A stretch of DNA of 64,000 nt from Afipia sp. GTDB taxonomy: Bacteria > Pseudomonadota > Alphaproteobacteria > Rhizobiales > Xanthobacteraceae. A model generated the notes under the pieces. The model searched no databases, was not told where the DNA came from, and saw only the letters and a list, made by a program, of their open reading frames with translations. The position numbers were made by a program, and so were the translations under genes. Positions within the stretch are counted from its first letter, which is position 1. Each line of letters opens with the position of its first letter. The stretch lies in contig JACQDM010000010.1 of NCBI GenBank assembly GCA_016201045.1, positions 186,001-250,000 on the forward strand, read 5' to 3'. This document shows, one piece after another, positions 9,688 through 18,778 of this stretch.

Positions 9688-10664
9688 ATGGCCTTGGACT
9701 GGGCAACCCAGCCATCGGCACGCGCGGGAAGGCCGACTTCTTCGCCGATCTTGTGGGCGGTGTCGTGATCGAGTTCGGCCAATTGCCAGTAGTGGAAGAT
9801 GCCGAGATCGTTGAACTTCTTCTCGATCGCGCCCGACACGCCGGTGAGCTTCTTGAGATCGTCGGCGACGCCGCGCGGACCTGCAAGACCCTGGAAGCCG
9901 ACAGGCTTTGCCGCCTCGACGACTTCCTTGGCCGGGTTGGCCGACGCGCCGATATCGACGCCGGAATTGCCCTGACCGCGCGAGATGCCGTCGATCACGG
10001 CGCGCGCGACGAGATCGCAGTAAAGACCGATGGCGCGGCCGGCGTCGTCGTTGCCCGGAACGACGTAAGTGATCCCCTTCGGGTCCGAGTTGGTATCGAC
10101 GATCGCAGCGACCGGAATGTTCAGCCGGTTGGCTTCTGCGATGGCGATGTCTTCCTTGTTGGTGTCGATCACGAAGATCAGGTCGGGAAGACCGCCCATG
10201 TCCTTGATGCCGCCAAGCGAACGGTCGAGCTTGTCGCGCTCACGCTGAAGCGTGAGGCGTTCCTTCTTGGTGTACTGGCTGCCCTCGCCCGAGCCGAGCA
10301 TCTCTTCGAGCTGACGCAGCCGCTTGATCGAACCGGACACGGTTTTCCAGTTGGTCAGCGTGCCGCCGAGCCAGCGCGAGTTGACGAAATACTGGGCCGA
10401 GCGTTTCGCGGCTTCCGCGATGCCATCCTGCGCCTGACGCTTGGTGCCGACGAACAGCACGCGGCCGCCCTTGGCCACCGTGTCGCTGACAGCCTGCAGC
10501 GCGCGATGAAGCATCGGCACGGTTTGCGCGAGGTCGATGATGTGAATGTTGTTGCGAGCACCGAAGATGTAATCCGCCATCTTCGGATTCCATCGGTGGG
10601 CCTGGTGGCCGAAATGAACGCCAGCTTCCAATAGCTGACGCATTGAGAAATCAGGTACTGCCAT
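9669..10664 (-). CDS. rpsB: Small ribosomal subunit protein S2 (uS2)
   Basis: Structural protein of the 30S subunit. The first ~230 residues are the S2 domain ([20 protein letters not shown] at the N-terminus, then [21 protein letters not shown], and [12 protein letters not shown]). The remaining ~100 residues are an extension with a helix-hairpin-helix-like segment ([20 protein letters not shown]), which makes the protein 331 residues instead of ~240. Such an extension is typical of rhizobial S2. A clear ribosome-binding site (GGAG, 6 bases before ATG) is seen, and a candidate promoter lies about 110 bases upstream. Confidence 0.97.
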   Translation of the reverse strand: MAVPDFSMRQLLEAGVHFGHQAHRWNPKMADYIFGARNNIHIIDLAQTVPMLHRALQAVSDTVAKGGRVLFVGTKRQAQDGIAEAAKRSAQYFVNSRWLGGTLTNWKTVSGSIKRLRQLEEMLGSGEGSQYTKKERLTLQRERDKLDRSLGGIKDMGGLPDLIFVIDTNKEDIAIAEANRLNIPVAAIVDTNSDPKGITYVVPGNDDAGRAIGLYCDLVARAVIDGISRGQGNSGVDIGASANPAKEVVEAAKPVGFQGLAGPRGVADDLKKLTGVSGAIEKKFNDLGIFHYWQLAELDHDTAHKIGEEVGLPARADGWVAQSKAMTAEAE

Positions 10665-10775
10665 CGTCTTCTCCGGTTGATCCGCCGCGGATTTGTGGAC
10701 CCGGATGGGCCACCGGAAGGCTAAAGCGGCCCATTGTCGGGGCCGAACGCCAAAGTCCGCGTGAGTGATGGCGCG

Positions 10776-10804
10776 GATATAGCGGCGCTCACCCCCCGAC
10801 GCAA
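10776..10804 (-). promoter_or_regulatory. Candidate sigma-70 promoter of rpsB-tsf
   Basis: On the minus strand TTGCGT (10799-10804) and TATATC (10776-10781) are separated by exactly 17 bases, in the 198-base spacer between dnaE and rpsB. Both hexamers match the consensus at the strongest positions. This is the only gap upstream of rpsB where ribosomal-protein expression could be uncoupled from dnaE. Sequence-based guess only. Confidence 0.42.
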
Positions 10805-10862
10805 GGGAATACGGCCCGCCGAAGGACCATTTCGCTGCAAAAACCGGCCATTTTTCCGATAT

Positions 10863-13800
10863 TTAGACGGTTTGGACGTCCACGACCCCGGCCACCGCCT
10901 TGATCGCACCTGCAATCTGCGGCGAGACGCGGAATCGCCCCGGCAGCTTGAGTTCGACCTCGGTCTGCAGGTCCAGCATCATCACCACCGTGACCTCACC
11001 CTCGCCGCTGGCCGGCGCGGCACTCTTGCCGGATTGGAAGCGGCCGCCACTGCCCGCTGCCGCAGGCGGGCTTTCGAGCCTCTTGGAAATGGATTCGAGC
11101 GGCTTGTCGTCGCGCAGGAAAATACGAAGGCCCTTTTGGGTTTTCGCTGCCGCATCGTCGAGTAGCTCGGCATGAAGGATGCGGGCGCGCACGTCTTCGC
11201 CCTGCAGCTCCGCTCCAAGTTGGAGGAGTACCGCAGAGCCGGGCTCAAGCACTTCGCGATATTGCGCGAGGCCTTCGGAAAAAAGCACCGCCTCGAAATG
11301 TCCGGTCGGATCGGACAGGCCGATGATGCCCATCTTGTTGCCGGTTTTCGTCCGGCGTTCCATGCGCGAGAGAATGGTCGCGGCAACACGGCCCGCAGTT
11401 GCGCCCGTCTTCACCGCGCGCGCAAACTCGCTCCATGATTGAACGCGCAGACGCTTCAACGCCACAGCGTAGTCGTCGAGCGGATGGCCGGACAGGAAGA
11501 AGCCGATGGCGTCGTATTCGCGGCGCAGGCGATCCGCGGGCAGCCACGGTTCGATATTCGGCAGCACGATCGCAGGCGCGTCCGCCATGCCGCCGAACAT
11601 ATCATTCTGGCCGATGGTCGAAGCCTCGTGGCTGCGCTGGCACGCAGCGATAATCGCATCAGCCCCGGTGAACACGCGTGCGCGATTCGCGTCGAGCGCG
11701 TCGAAAGCTCCTGCGGCTGCGAGACTTTCGACGACGCGCTTGTTGATCGCACGCGGATTGACGCGCGCGGCAAAGTCCGCAAGCGAGGTGAACGCCCGCT
11801 CGCCCCGCGCTTCCACAATCATATCGACTGCCTGCGCGCCGACACCTTTGAGCGCCGCAAGCGCGTAGAAGATCGTGTCGCCGGACACCTCAAACGTCGC
11901 ACCGGAACGATTGATATTCGGCGGCTCCACCTTAATGCCGAGCTTCTGCGCCTCGGCGCGAAACTCCGACAGCTTGTCGGTATTGTTCATGTCGAGCGTC
12001 ATGGACGCCGCGATGAACTCCACCGGGTAATGCGCCTTCATATAGGCGGTCTGGTACGACACCAGCGCGTAAGCAGCCGCGTGGCTCTTGTTGAATCCGT
12101 AGTCGGCGAACTTCGCGAGCAATTCGAAAATCGTATCGGCCTGGTGCTTGGCAATGCCGCGCTCGACTGCGCCGGAAATGAAACGCTCGCGCTGGGCGTC
12201 CATTTCTTTTCTGATCTTCTTGCCCATTGCACGGCGCAGCAGGTCCGCTTCGCCGAGCGAATAGCCGGCCATGACCTGCGCGATCTGCATCACCTGTTCC
12301 TGATAGATGATGACGCCGAACGTCTCTTTCAGGATCGGCTCGAGCATCGGATGCAGATATTCGGCCTGCTCATCGCCGTGCTTGCGCGCGCAATAGGTCG
12401 GGATGTTCGCCATCGGACCGGGACGATAGAGCGCGACGAGAGCGATGATGTCCTCGAAACGGTCGGGACGCATATCGACGAGCGCGCGGCGCATGCCCTG
12501 ACTTTCAACCTGGAATACGCCGACCACATCGCCGCGCGACAGCATCTCGAAGCTCGGCTTGTCGTCGAGCGGCAGTGTCGCGAGATCGACGTCGATATTG
12601 CGCTGCTTCAGCAGCTTTACCGCAAGATCAAGAACCGTCAGCGTCTTCAGGCCGAGGAAGTCGAATTTCACCAGCCCCGCAGGTTCAACCCACTTCATGT
12701 TGAACTGCGTCACCGGCATGTCGGACTTCGGATCGCGATACATCGGCACCAGTTCGCTTAAGGGCCGGTCGCCGATCACGATGCCTGCGGCGTGCGTGGA
12801 CGCGTGGCGCGTCAGGCCCTCGAGGCGCATGGCGATGTCGAAGGCGCGCGCGACAATAGGATCTTCATCGCGGAAGGCCTGCAGTTTCGGCTCGCTTTCG
12901 ATGGCCTTTTCCAGCGTCACGGGCGCGGCGGGATTTTGCGGCACGAGTTTTGTCAGCCGATCGACCTGTCCGTAAGGCATTTGCAGCACGCGGCCGACAT
13001 CGCGCAGCACGCCGCGCGCCTGCAGCGTGCCGAAGGTGATGATCTGGCCGACCTGATCGCGGCCATAGCGCTGCTGCACATAGTCGATGACCTCGCCGCG
13101 CCGCTCCTGACAGAAATCGATGTCGAAGTCCGGCATCGACACGCGCTCGGGATTGAGGAAGCGCTCGAACAGCAGGCCGAAGCGAATGGGATCGAGATCG
13201 GTAATCGTGAGCGCATAAGCAACGAGCGAGCCCGCGCCCGAACCGCGGCCCGGTCCAACCGGAATGCCCTCGGCCTTCGACCACTGGATGAAATCCGCGA
13301 CGATCAGGAAGTAGCCAGAATAGTTCATGCGGGTGATGACGTCGATCTCGAACGCCAGCCGGTCGCGGTATTCCTGCTCGGTGACGCCCTGCGCGACGCC
13401 GTGTGTCTTGATGCGCGCGGTCAAACCCTCCTCGGCCTGACGTCGCAACTCGGCGCCCTCCGCACTTTCCGCATCGGCGGACTTCGCGCTGCCGACCACC
13501 GTAAAGCGCGGCAGGATGGGCTTGCGCGTCGTCGGGCGAAACGAGCAGCGTTTGGCAATTTCCACCGTCGAAGAGAGAGCTTCGGGCAAATCCGCAAACA
13601 GCACTGCCATTTCAGCGCGCGTCTTGAAGCGATGATCGGGCGTCAGTTGATGTCGGTCGGTTTCCGATATCAGCCGGCCGCCTGCGATGCACAGCAGCGC
13701 GTCGTGCGCCTCGTAATCGTCGGCACTCGCGAAATACGGCTGGTTGGTCGCGACCAGCGGTGCGTCGTTGCTGTAGGCAAGATCGATCAGCGCGGATTCA

Positions 13801-14429
13801 ACACGCCGCTCGCTGTCGAGGCCGTGGCGCTGCAGTTCGACGTAGAGCCGATCACCGAACAGCTTCTTCAGAACGTCGAAACGCTTCTTGGCCAGCGGAG
13901 CCTGGTCCGCCAGCAGCGCCTGCGCAATCGGCCCGTCCGGTCCGCCAGTCAGCGCTATCAGATGATCGCTCTCACCTTGCAGCCATTCGATCTTGATGCG
14001 CGGGGCTTCGTTGACGGGCGTTTCCATGAACGCGCGCGAATTCAATTTCATCAGGCTGCGATAGCCCTCTTCGCGCATGGCGAGCAGCACGATGCGCGCG
14101 GGTGCCAGCGCGTTACGTGCGCTGATGTCCTGATCGCCGAAATCGACGGCAATCGCGCAGCCCGTGATCGGCTGGATGCCGGACGCCGCAAGTTTGTCGG
14201 AGAATTCCAGCGCGCCGAACATGTTGTCGTTGTCGGTCAGCGCGAGTGCCGGCTGGTGGTCCTTCTTGGCCAGTTCGGCCAATTTCGGGATCGTGATCGA
14301 TCCCTGCAGCAGCGAGTAAGCGGAATGAACGTGCAGGTGGACGAACCCTGCATCCGACGCGGCCGGTTTGGACGGCGGTGTCTTGACGGCTTTGGGCATG
14401 GAAACTTTCGGTGCGAATTGAGCGGTCAC
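10863..14429 (-). CDS. dnaE: DNA polymerase III alpha subunit (replicative, DnaE1 type)
   Basis: Catalytic subunit of the chromosomal replicase. In 1188 residues the N-terminal PHP domain starts with FVHLHVHSAYSLLQG (about 29-43). The C-family polymerase palm carries the catalytic acidic cluster PDFDIDFCQERR (about 430), preceded by VGPGRGSGAGSLVAY. Fingers, beta-binding region and the OB fold (about 1000-1060, around GRVAATILSRMERRTKTGNK) follow. It is long and complete, so it is the replicative enzyme, not the SOS DnaE2. The start may be the GTG at 14429 or the ATG at 14399 (product MPKAVKTPP); neither has a strong ribosome-binding site. It lies 131 bases downstream of a LexA-controlled mini-gene on the same strand, with no terminator seen between them. 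Confidence 0.97.
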   Translation of the reverse strand: MTAQFAPKVSMPKAVKTPPSKPAASDAGFVHLHVHSAYSLLQGSITIPKLAELAKKDHQPALALTDNDNMFGALEFSDKLAASGIQPITGCAIAVDFGDQDISARNALAPARIVLLAMREEGYRSLMKLNSRAFMETPVNEAPRIKIEWLQGESDHLIALTGGPDGPIAQALLADQAPLAKKRFDVLKKLFGDRLYVELQRHGLDSERRVESALIDLAYSNDAPLVATNQPYFASADDYEAHDALLCIAGGRLISETDRHQLTPDHRFKTRAEMAVLFADLPEALSSTVEIAKRCSFRPTTRKPILPRFTVVGSAKSADAESAEGAELRRQAEEGLTARIKTHGVAQGVTEQEYRDRLAFEIDVITRMNYSGYFLIVADFIQWSKAEGIPVGPGRGSGAGSLVAYALTITDLDPIRFGLLFERFLNPERVSMPDFDIDFCQERRGEVIDYVQQRYGRDQVGQIITFGTLQARGVLRDVGRVLQMPYGQVDRLTKLVPQNPAAPVTLEKAIESEPKLQAFRDEDPIVARAFDIAMRLEGLTRHASTHAAGIVIGDRPLSELVPMYRDPKSDMPVTQFNMKWVEPAGLVKFDFLGLKTLTVLDLAVKLLKQRNIDVDLATLPLDDKPSFEMLSRGDVVGVFQVESQGMRRALVDMRPDRFEDIIALVALYRPGPMANIPTYCARKHGDEQAEYLHPMLEPILKETFGVIIYQEQVMQIAQVMAGYSLGEADLLRRAMGKKIRKEMDAQRERFISGAVERGIAKHQADTIFELLAKFADYGFNKSHAAAYALVSYQTAYMKAHYPVEFIAASMTLDMNNTDKLSEFRAEAQKLGIKVEPPNINRSGATFEVSGDTIFYALAALKGVGAQAVDMIVEARGERAFTSLADFAARVNPRAINKRVVESLAAAGAFDALDANRARVFTGADAIIAACQRSHEASTIGQNDMFGGMADAPAIVLPNIEPWLPADRLRREYDAIGFFLSGHPLDDYAVALKRLRVQSWSEFARAVKTGATAGRVAATILSRMERRTKTGNKMGIIGLSDPTGHFEAVLFSEGLAQYREVLEPGSAVLLQLGAELQGEDVRARILHAELLDDAAAKTQKGLRIFLRDDKPLESISKRLESPPAAAGSGGRFQSGKSAAPASGEGEVTVVMMLDLQTEVELKLPGRFRVSPQIAGAIKAVAGVVDVQTV

Positions 14430-14560
14430 GCCGCACCGGCGACAGCCGACTCAGCGGATCAATGGTGGTGCTACGCCGTCTGCATGTCCACGCGGAACGC
14501 GCGCGCGGGCACCGCCATCATCGCTTTCCCCAAGCGGTTCAAAGCAGATCAAAGGGACGC

Positions 14561-14659
14561 TCAAATCTGGGCGAAAACCTGCGCCCAGATCGCCACCATG
14601 CCGACGAAAAGCACGATGGATGCGAGGGCTGCGGCTTCTTCAACGAATGTCTTCAGCAT
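14561..14659 (-). CDS. 32-residue single-pass membrane peptide under a LexA-type promoter (putative SOS-induced division inhibitor)
   Basis: A very small reading frame, MLKTFVEEAAALASIVLFVG followed by MVAIWAQVFAQI. It has a short amphipathic acidic N-terminus (about 1-10) and one hydrophobic helix (about 11-30). The ATG at 14659 has GGAG 6 bases upstream; an ATG four codons earlier (14671) has no such signal. The promoter region holds two alphaproteobacterial LexA boxes arranged symmetrically (14674-14706). I recognise no named family. Size, topology and SOS control resemble Caulobacter SidA, a 29-residue LexA-regulated membrane peptide that blocks division, but sequence homology is not claimed. 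The last codons form a perfect 9-bp hairpin. It lies between lolD and dnaE, same strand. Confidence 0.7.
   Translation of the reverse strand: MLKTFVEEAAALASIVLFVGMVAIWAQVFAQI
14565..14590 (-). other. Hairpin formed by the 3' end of the 32-codon gene
   Basis: Perfect 9-bp inverted repeat (ATCTGGGCG / CGCCCAGAT, 8-base loop) lying inside the final codons and ending just before the TGA. No T-run follows. It may protect a short mRNA from 3' decay; this is inference. Confidence 0.55.
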
Positions 14660-14673
14660 GGCCGACTCCATTA

Positions 14674-14706
14674 GAACATAATAGGAACATTGTTCCTTTT
14701 TTGTTC
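14674..14706. promoter_or_regulatory. Double LexA box (SOS operator)
   Basis: On the plus strand the four half-sites read GAAC-N7-GAAC-N3-GTTC-N7-GTTC: GAAC at 14674-14677 and 14685-14688, GTTC at 14692-14695 and 14703-14706. GAAC-N7-GAAC (equivalently GTTC-N7-GTTC) is the direct-repeat LexA box known in alphaproteobacteria. Here two such boxes face each other as a 33-bp palindrome. The block covers the putative -10 of the mini-gene promoter and ends 14 bases before its ATG, the right place for repression. Confidence 0.75.
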
Positions 14707-14716
14707 TGGGAGTCAA
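14689..14716 (-). promoter_or_regulatory. Candidate sigma-70 promoter of the 32-codon gene, overlapped by the LexA boxes
   Basis: On the minus strand TTGACT (14711-14716; 5 of 6 consensus bases) is followed after 16 bases by AACAAT (14689-14694; 4 of 6). Transcription would start near 14682, inside the LexA boxes, so LexA binding would block it. Spacing is one base short of optimal. Confidence 0.5.
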
Positions 14717-14787
14717 GCGTCGCGACAAGTCCGAATTTCGGATGCCTAATAACGGGTAAATCGCAGCAAAATGGGCCATTTTAGGCC

Positions 14788-15498
14788 CTACGCCATCTCC
14801 ACGACCTTGCCGTCGACCAGCGACACGCGCCGGTCCATGCGGGCGGCGAGGTCCATATTATGGGTCGCGATCAGCATGGCGACCCGCGTTGCTTTCACAA
14901 GCTGCGTGAGCGCCTTGAAGACGTGATCGGCTGTGCTGGGATCGAGATTGCCGGTGGGTTCGTCGGCAAAAAGTACGCGCGGTGCGTTGGCAACCGCACG
15001 CGCAATCGCGACGCGCTGCTGTTCACCGCCGGAGAGTTCGGCGGGACGGTGCGAGGTGCGTTCCCCCAGCCCCAGATAGGACAGGATTTCCTTTGAGCGC
15101 TTCACGGTCTCGCGGCGCGCGAGGCCGCGGATCATCTGCGGCATCATGACGTTTTCAAGCGCCGTGAATTCCGGCAGCAGGCGATGCGACTGATAGACAA
15201 AACCGATGTCAGTTCGTCTGATCTGCGTGCGCTCGGCATCCGACAGGCCCGACGTCGCAACGCCGCCGACATAAACCTCGCCCTCGTCGGGATGTTCGAG
15301 CAGGCCCGCGATGTGCAGCAGCGTCGACTTGCCCGTGCCCGAAGGTGCGACCAGCGCGACCGACTGGCCTTCCCACAGCGCAAGCTGCGCGCCGTCCAGA
15401 ATTGTGAGCACGGCCTCTCCCTGCCGATAACGGCGGCGGATATCGTGCAGATAAACCACCGGAACTTCCTCGCCCCCCTGCTCCATCGGTGCGCTCAC
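14788..15498 (-). CDS. lolD: Lipoprotein-releasing system ATP-binding protein LolD
   Basis: Cytoplasmic ATPase of the ABC transporter that extracts outer-membrane lipoproteins from the inner membrane and hands them to LolA. The 236 residues contain Walker A (APSGTGKST, about 51-59), the Q-loop region [18 protein letters not shown], the ABC signature [14 protein letters not shown] and Walker [13 protein letters not shown]. The GTG at 15498 overlaps the lolE stop as GTGA; an ATG at 15486 ([13 protein letters not shown]) is the alternative. The overlap shows strict coupling with its permease. Confidence 0.94.
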   Translation of the reverse strand: MSAPMEQGGEEVPVVYLHDIRRRYRQGEAVLTILDGAQLALWEGQSVALVAPSGTGKSTLLHIAGLLEHPDEGEVYVGGVATSGLSDAERTQIRRTDIGFVYQSHRLLPEFTALENVMMPQMIRGLARRETVKRSKEILSYLGLGERTSHRPAELSGGEQQRVAIARAVANAPRVLFADEPTGNLDPSTADHVFKALTQLVKATRVAMLIATHNMDLAARMDRRVSLVDGKVVEMA

Positions 15499-16763
15499 TC
15501 GTACCTGAGCGCTTCGATGGGATCGAGGCGCGCGGCGCGCCACGACGGATAGAGCGTTGCAAGAAACGACAGCGTCAGCGCCATGATGACGACAGCTGCG
15601 GTCTCACCGACATCGATTTCAGCCGGCAGCTTGGACAGGAAATAAAGCTCGGGCGAAAACAGTTCGGTATTCGTCACCCACGAAATGAACTGGCGGATGG
15701 TCTCGATGTTCATGCAGATCAGCATGCCGAGCAGAAAACCGACCAGCGTACCGACCACGCCGATCGCTGCACCCGTAATCAGAAACACTCGCATGATCGA
15801 CCCTTGCGACGCGCCCATCGTGCGCAGGATCGCGATATCCTGCCCTTTGTCTTTGACGAGCATGATGAGGCCGGACACGATATTCAGCGCCGCGACGAGT
15901 ACGATGAGAGTCAGGATCAGGAACATCACGTTGCGCTCAACTTGGAGCGCGTTGAAGAACGTCGCATTGCGTTGCCGCCAATCCACCATGAAGATCGGAC
16001 GATGCGCGGCTTCCGTCACCGCTTTCCTATAAGTATCGATCTTGTCGGGGTTGCTGGTGTAGACCTCGATCGAGGTCACGTCGTTGTTGCGGTTGAAATA
16101 GGCCTGCGCCTCGGTCAGCGGCATGAACACGAAAGCCGCGTCATATTCGGACATTCCGATCTCGAACACAGCAGCAACTTTATAAGGCTTGATGCGCGGT
16201 GTCGTACCCATCGGCGTCACCGCCCCGCGCGGCGCGACCAATGTCACACTATCGCCGGCACGCAGCGACAGCTGATCCGCAAGACGCCGGCCGATGGCAA
16301 CACCCTGCCCCTCGTCGAAACCTTCGAGCGTGCCTTGTTTGATGTTCTTGGCGATCGACGTGAGATTGTTGAGGTCCGCCGAGCGGATGCCGCGCACGAG
16401 CACGCCGGCCGCGTTGAACGGTGACGACGCCAGCGCCTGTCCCTCGATGATGGGTGCCGCGAGACGAATGCCCTGAACCTTGTTGATGCGCTCGGCGACA
16501 TCCTTCCAGTCGGTCAGCGGCGATTCCAATGGCTGCACCAGAAGATGACCGTTGAGGCCGAGAATCTTGTCGAGCAATTCTTTGCGAAAGCCGTTCATCA
16601 CCGCCATGACGATAATGAGGGTCGCAACGCCAAGCATGATGCCGAGAAATGAAAAACCAGCGATGACCGAAATGAAACCTTCCTTGCGCCGCGCCCGCAG
16701 ATAGCGGGACGAGAGCAACCACTCAAACGGCGCGAAAGGTGGGGTCCGGACTGGCTCGCTCAT
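15495..16763 (-). CDS. lolE: Lipoprotein-releasing ABC transporter permease (LolC/LolE family)
   Basis: Membrane partner of LolD. The 422 residues have the MacB-like topology: one membrane helix near residues 25-50 ([20 protein letters not shown]), a large periplasmic domain (about 55-270), and three C-terminal helices (about 275-405), ending in the cytoplasmic [17 protein letters not shown] tail typical of the family. Only one permease gene accompanies lolD here, as usual in alphaproteobacteria, where a single protein probably acts as a homodimer in place of LolC plus LolE; the exact name is therefore conventional. proS lies 83 bases upstream. Confidence 0.93.
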   Translation of the reverse strand: MSEPVRTPPFAPFEWLLSSRYLRARRKEGFISVIAGFSFLGIMLGVATLIIVMAVMNGFRKELLDKILGLNGHLLVQPLESPLTDWKDVAERINKVQGIRLAAPIIEGQALASSPFNAAGVLVRGIRSADLNNLTSIAKNIKQGTLEGFDEGQGVAIGRRLADQLSLRAGDSVTLVAPRGAVTPMGTTPRIKPYKVAAVFEIGMSEYDAAFVFMPLTEAQAYFNRNNDVTSIEVYTSNPDKIDTYRKAVTEAAHRPIFMVDWRQRNATFFNALQVERNVMFLILTLIVLVAALNIVSGLIMLVKDKGQDIAILRTMGASQGSIMRVFLITGAAIGVVGTLVGFLLGMLICMNIETIRQFISWVTNTELFSPELYFLSKLPAEIDVGETAAVVIMALTLSFLATLYPSWRAARLDPIEALRYE

Positions 16764-16846
16764 GCTTTTTCCACGATCCGGATTTCATACGAATCGGGCT
16801 AATTCTAGTCACCTCAAAGGCGGACGGCGACTGGCGAGACGCGGAT

Positions 16847-18166
16847 TTACTGTGCGAAACGCGCAATCGCTGCATCGAGGCTCATAAATTCGCGCGATCC
16901 ATCGCTACGGCGCTTGATCTCGACCTTACCTTCGGCAAGTCCCTTCGGCCCGATCAGAACCTGCCAGGGAATGCCGATCAGATCGGCAGTCGCGAACTTG
17001 CCGCCCGGACGCTGGTCGGTGTCGTCGTAAAGCACGTCGACGTTCTTTGCTGCGAGTGCGGCATACATCTTTTCGCACGCAGCATCGGTGTCCTCGCCGC
17101 CCTGCTTGAGGTTGAGGATCGCTACCTTGAAAGGCGCGACCTCCTCCGGCCACTTGATGCCATTTTCGTCGTGGCAGGCTTCGATGATCGCGCCGACCAG
17201 ACGCGACACGCCGACGCCGTAAGAGCCGCCGTGGATCGGCTTCTCGGTGCCGTCCGGTCCGGTCACAAGCGCCTTCATCGAGTCGGAATACTTCGTGCCG
17301 AAATAGAAAATCTGCCCGATCTCGATGCCGCGAGTGTTGACGCGCTTGTTGGCCGGCACTTCCTTCTCGTAACGAGCGGCGTCATGAACATCTTCGGTCG
17401 CCGCGTAGAGTTCGGTCCACTGTTTGATGATCGGAGACAAATCGCCGTCGTAGTCGATGCTCGCATCCGGCACCGGCAGTTCAAGAACATCCTTGTTGCA
17501 GAACACACCGGACTCGCCGGTCTCCGCGAGCACGATGAATTCGTGCGACAGATCGCCACCAATGGGCCCGGTTTCGGCGCGCATCGGAATGGCTTTTAGG
17601 CCCATGCGTGCGAAGGTGCGCAAATACGCAACGAACATCTTGTTGTACGACACACGCGCCGCCGCCTCGTCGAGGTCGAACGAATACGCATCCTTCATCA
17701 GGAATTCGCGACCGCGCATCACGCCGAAGCGCGGGCGCTGCTCGTCGCGGAATTTCCACTGGATGTGATAGAGATTCAGCGGCAGGCTGCGATACGACTT
17801 CACGTAAGAACGGAAGATTTCCGTGATCATTTCCTCGTTGGTCGGCCCGTATAGCAGTTCGCGCTTGTGGCGATCCTGGATGCGCAGCATCTCCGGCCCG
17901 TAGGCATCGTAGCGCCCGCTCTCGCGCCAAAGGTCGGCGAGTTGCAGCGTCGGCATCAGAAGTTCGAGTGCGCCCGCGCGATCCTGCTCCTCGCGCACGA
18001 TCTGCTCGATCTTCTGCAGCACGCGAAAGCCGAGCGGCAGCCACGCATAGATACCCGCTGCTTCCTGTCGCATCATTCCCGCGCGCAGCATCAGCCGGTG
18101 CGAAACGATCTCCGCTTCCTTCGGGGTTTCCTTCAGAATGGGCAGGAAGTAGCGCGTCAGCCGCAT
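16847..18166 (-). CDS. proS: Prolyl-tRNA synthetase, short alphaproteobacterial form
   Basis: Class II aminoacyl-tRNA synthetase that charges tRNA-Pro. The 439 residues start [20 protein letters not shown]. They show class II motif 2 in [19 protein letters not shown] with [10 protein letters not shown] after it, the adenylate-site [14 protein letters not shown], and motif 3 in [14 protein letters not shown]. The C-terminal anticodon-binding domain (about 345-439) is present. The ~180-residue cis-editing insertion of the E. coli enzyme is absent, as in other rhizobial ProRS, which implies trans-editing elsewhere or none. The 73-base spacer to the copper chaperone gene holds only a weak 7-bp inverted repeat (GGGCAAT/ATTGCCC, 18186-18220). 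Confidence 0.96.
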   Translation of the reverse strand: MRLTRYFLPILKETPKEAEIVSHRLMLRAGMMRQEAAGIYAWLPLGFRVLQKIEQIVREEQDRAGALELLMPTLQLADLWRESGRYDAYGPEMLRIQDRHKRELLYGPTNEEMITEIFRSYVKSYRSLPLNLYHIQWKFRDEQRPRFGVMRGREFLMKDAYSFDLDEAAARVSYNKMFVAYLRTFARMGLKAIPMRAETGPIGGDLSHEFIVLAETGESGVFCNKDVLELPVPDASIDYDGDLSPIIKQWTELYAATEDVHDAARYEKEVPANKRVNTRGIEIGQIFYFGTKYSDSMKALVTGPDGTEKPIHGGSYGVGVSRLVGAIIEACHDENGIKWPEEVAPFKVAILNLKQGGEDTDAACEKMYAALAAKNVDVLYDDTDQRPGGKFATADLIGIPWQVLIGPKGLAEGKVEIKRRSDGSREFMSLDAAIARFAQ

Positions 18167-18239
18167 GGAATTCTCGTGAATCGGAGGGCAATTCGATCTG
18201 TCACTGAAACCGGATTGCCCGCCGAATTACAAGAGCTTG

Positions 18240-18764
18240 CTAGTGCTTATGGCCTTCCATCGGACCGTCCATCTTCATGCCGCCCATTGCGCCGCCGGAT
18301 TTTTCGCCGGTATAGCCGATCGGTTCGACCTTGAACTCGACATCGACCTTGCCGGCTTTTTCGAAGGTGAGTTGTCCTTTCACCAGCGCACCCTCCTTGA
18401 GCGGCTCCTTCAGGTCCATGAACATGGCGTGGTAGCCGCCGGGCGCGAGTTTGACGGTTTCTCCGGGCTTGATCTCAAGACCGTTCGTCAGCGGACGCAT
18501 CTGCATCACGCCGCCGTCCATTTTCATTTCGTGGATCTCGCCATGATCCGCGGCCGACAACGAAACGCCGACGAGACGATCCGGCGTCTTGCCGTTGTTG
18601 GTGATTGTGAGATAGCCGCCGCCGACCTTCGCGCCGCCCGCCGTTGCACGCGTCCACGGATGGCCGATGTCGAGATCGCCGACTTTGAAGCCGTGAGCGA
18701 ACGCTACGCTCGACAGCATGAGCGCGACCGCCGTGAGTGTGAGAGCCTTCAGGATTGTTTTCAT
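18240..18764 (-). CDS. pcuC: Periplasmic copper chaperone PCu(A)C
   Basis: Binds Cu(I) in the periplasm and helps metallate the CuA or CuB site of cytochrome oxidases. The 174 residues begin with a signal peptide (cleavage probably after AFA, residue 23). The DUF461 fold follows, with the copper-binding Met/His set visible: HEMKMDGGVMQM, and GYHAMFM about 25 residues later. The tail is unusually rich in Met, His and Gly (GGAMGGMKMDGPMEGHKH), a second possible copper site. It lies 14 bases after the TonB receptor gene, so one operon. The symbol follows the Bradyrhizobium pcu operon, where PcuC is this family. Confidence 0.93.
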   Translation of the reverse strand: MKTILKALTLTAVALMLSSVAFAHGFKVGDLDIGHPWTRATAGGAKVGGGYLTITNNGKTPDRLVGVSLSAADHGEIHEMKMDGGVMQMRPLTNGLEIKPGETVKLAPGGYHAMFMDLKEPLKEGALVKGQLTFEKAGKVDVEFKVEPIGYTGEKSGGAMGGMKMDGPMEGHKH

Positions 18765-18778
18765 GGTCTTTCCTTCTT

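Noticed and set aside
14768-14782. AAAATGG / CCATTTT palindrome after lolD as terminator
   Set aside because: Stem of 7 bp with a one-base loop and no T-run; not a plausible RNA terminator.
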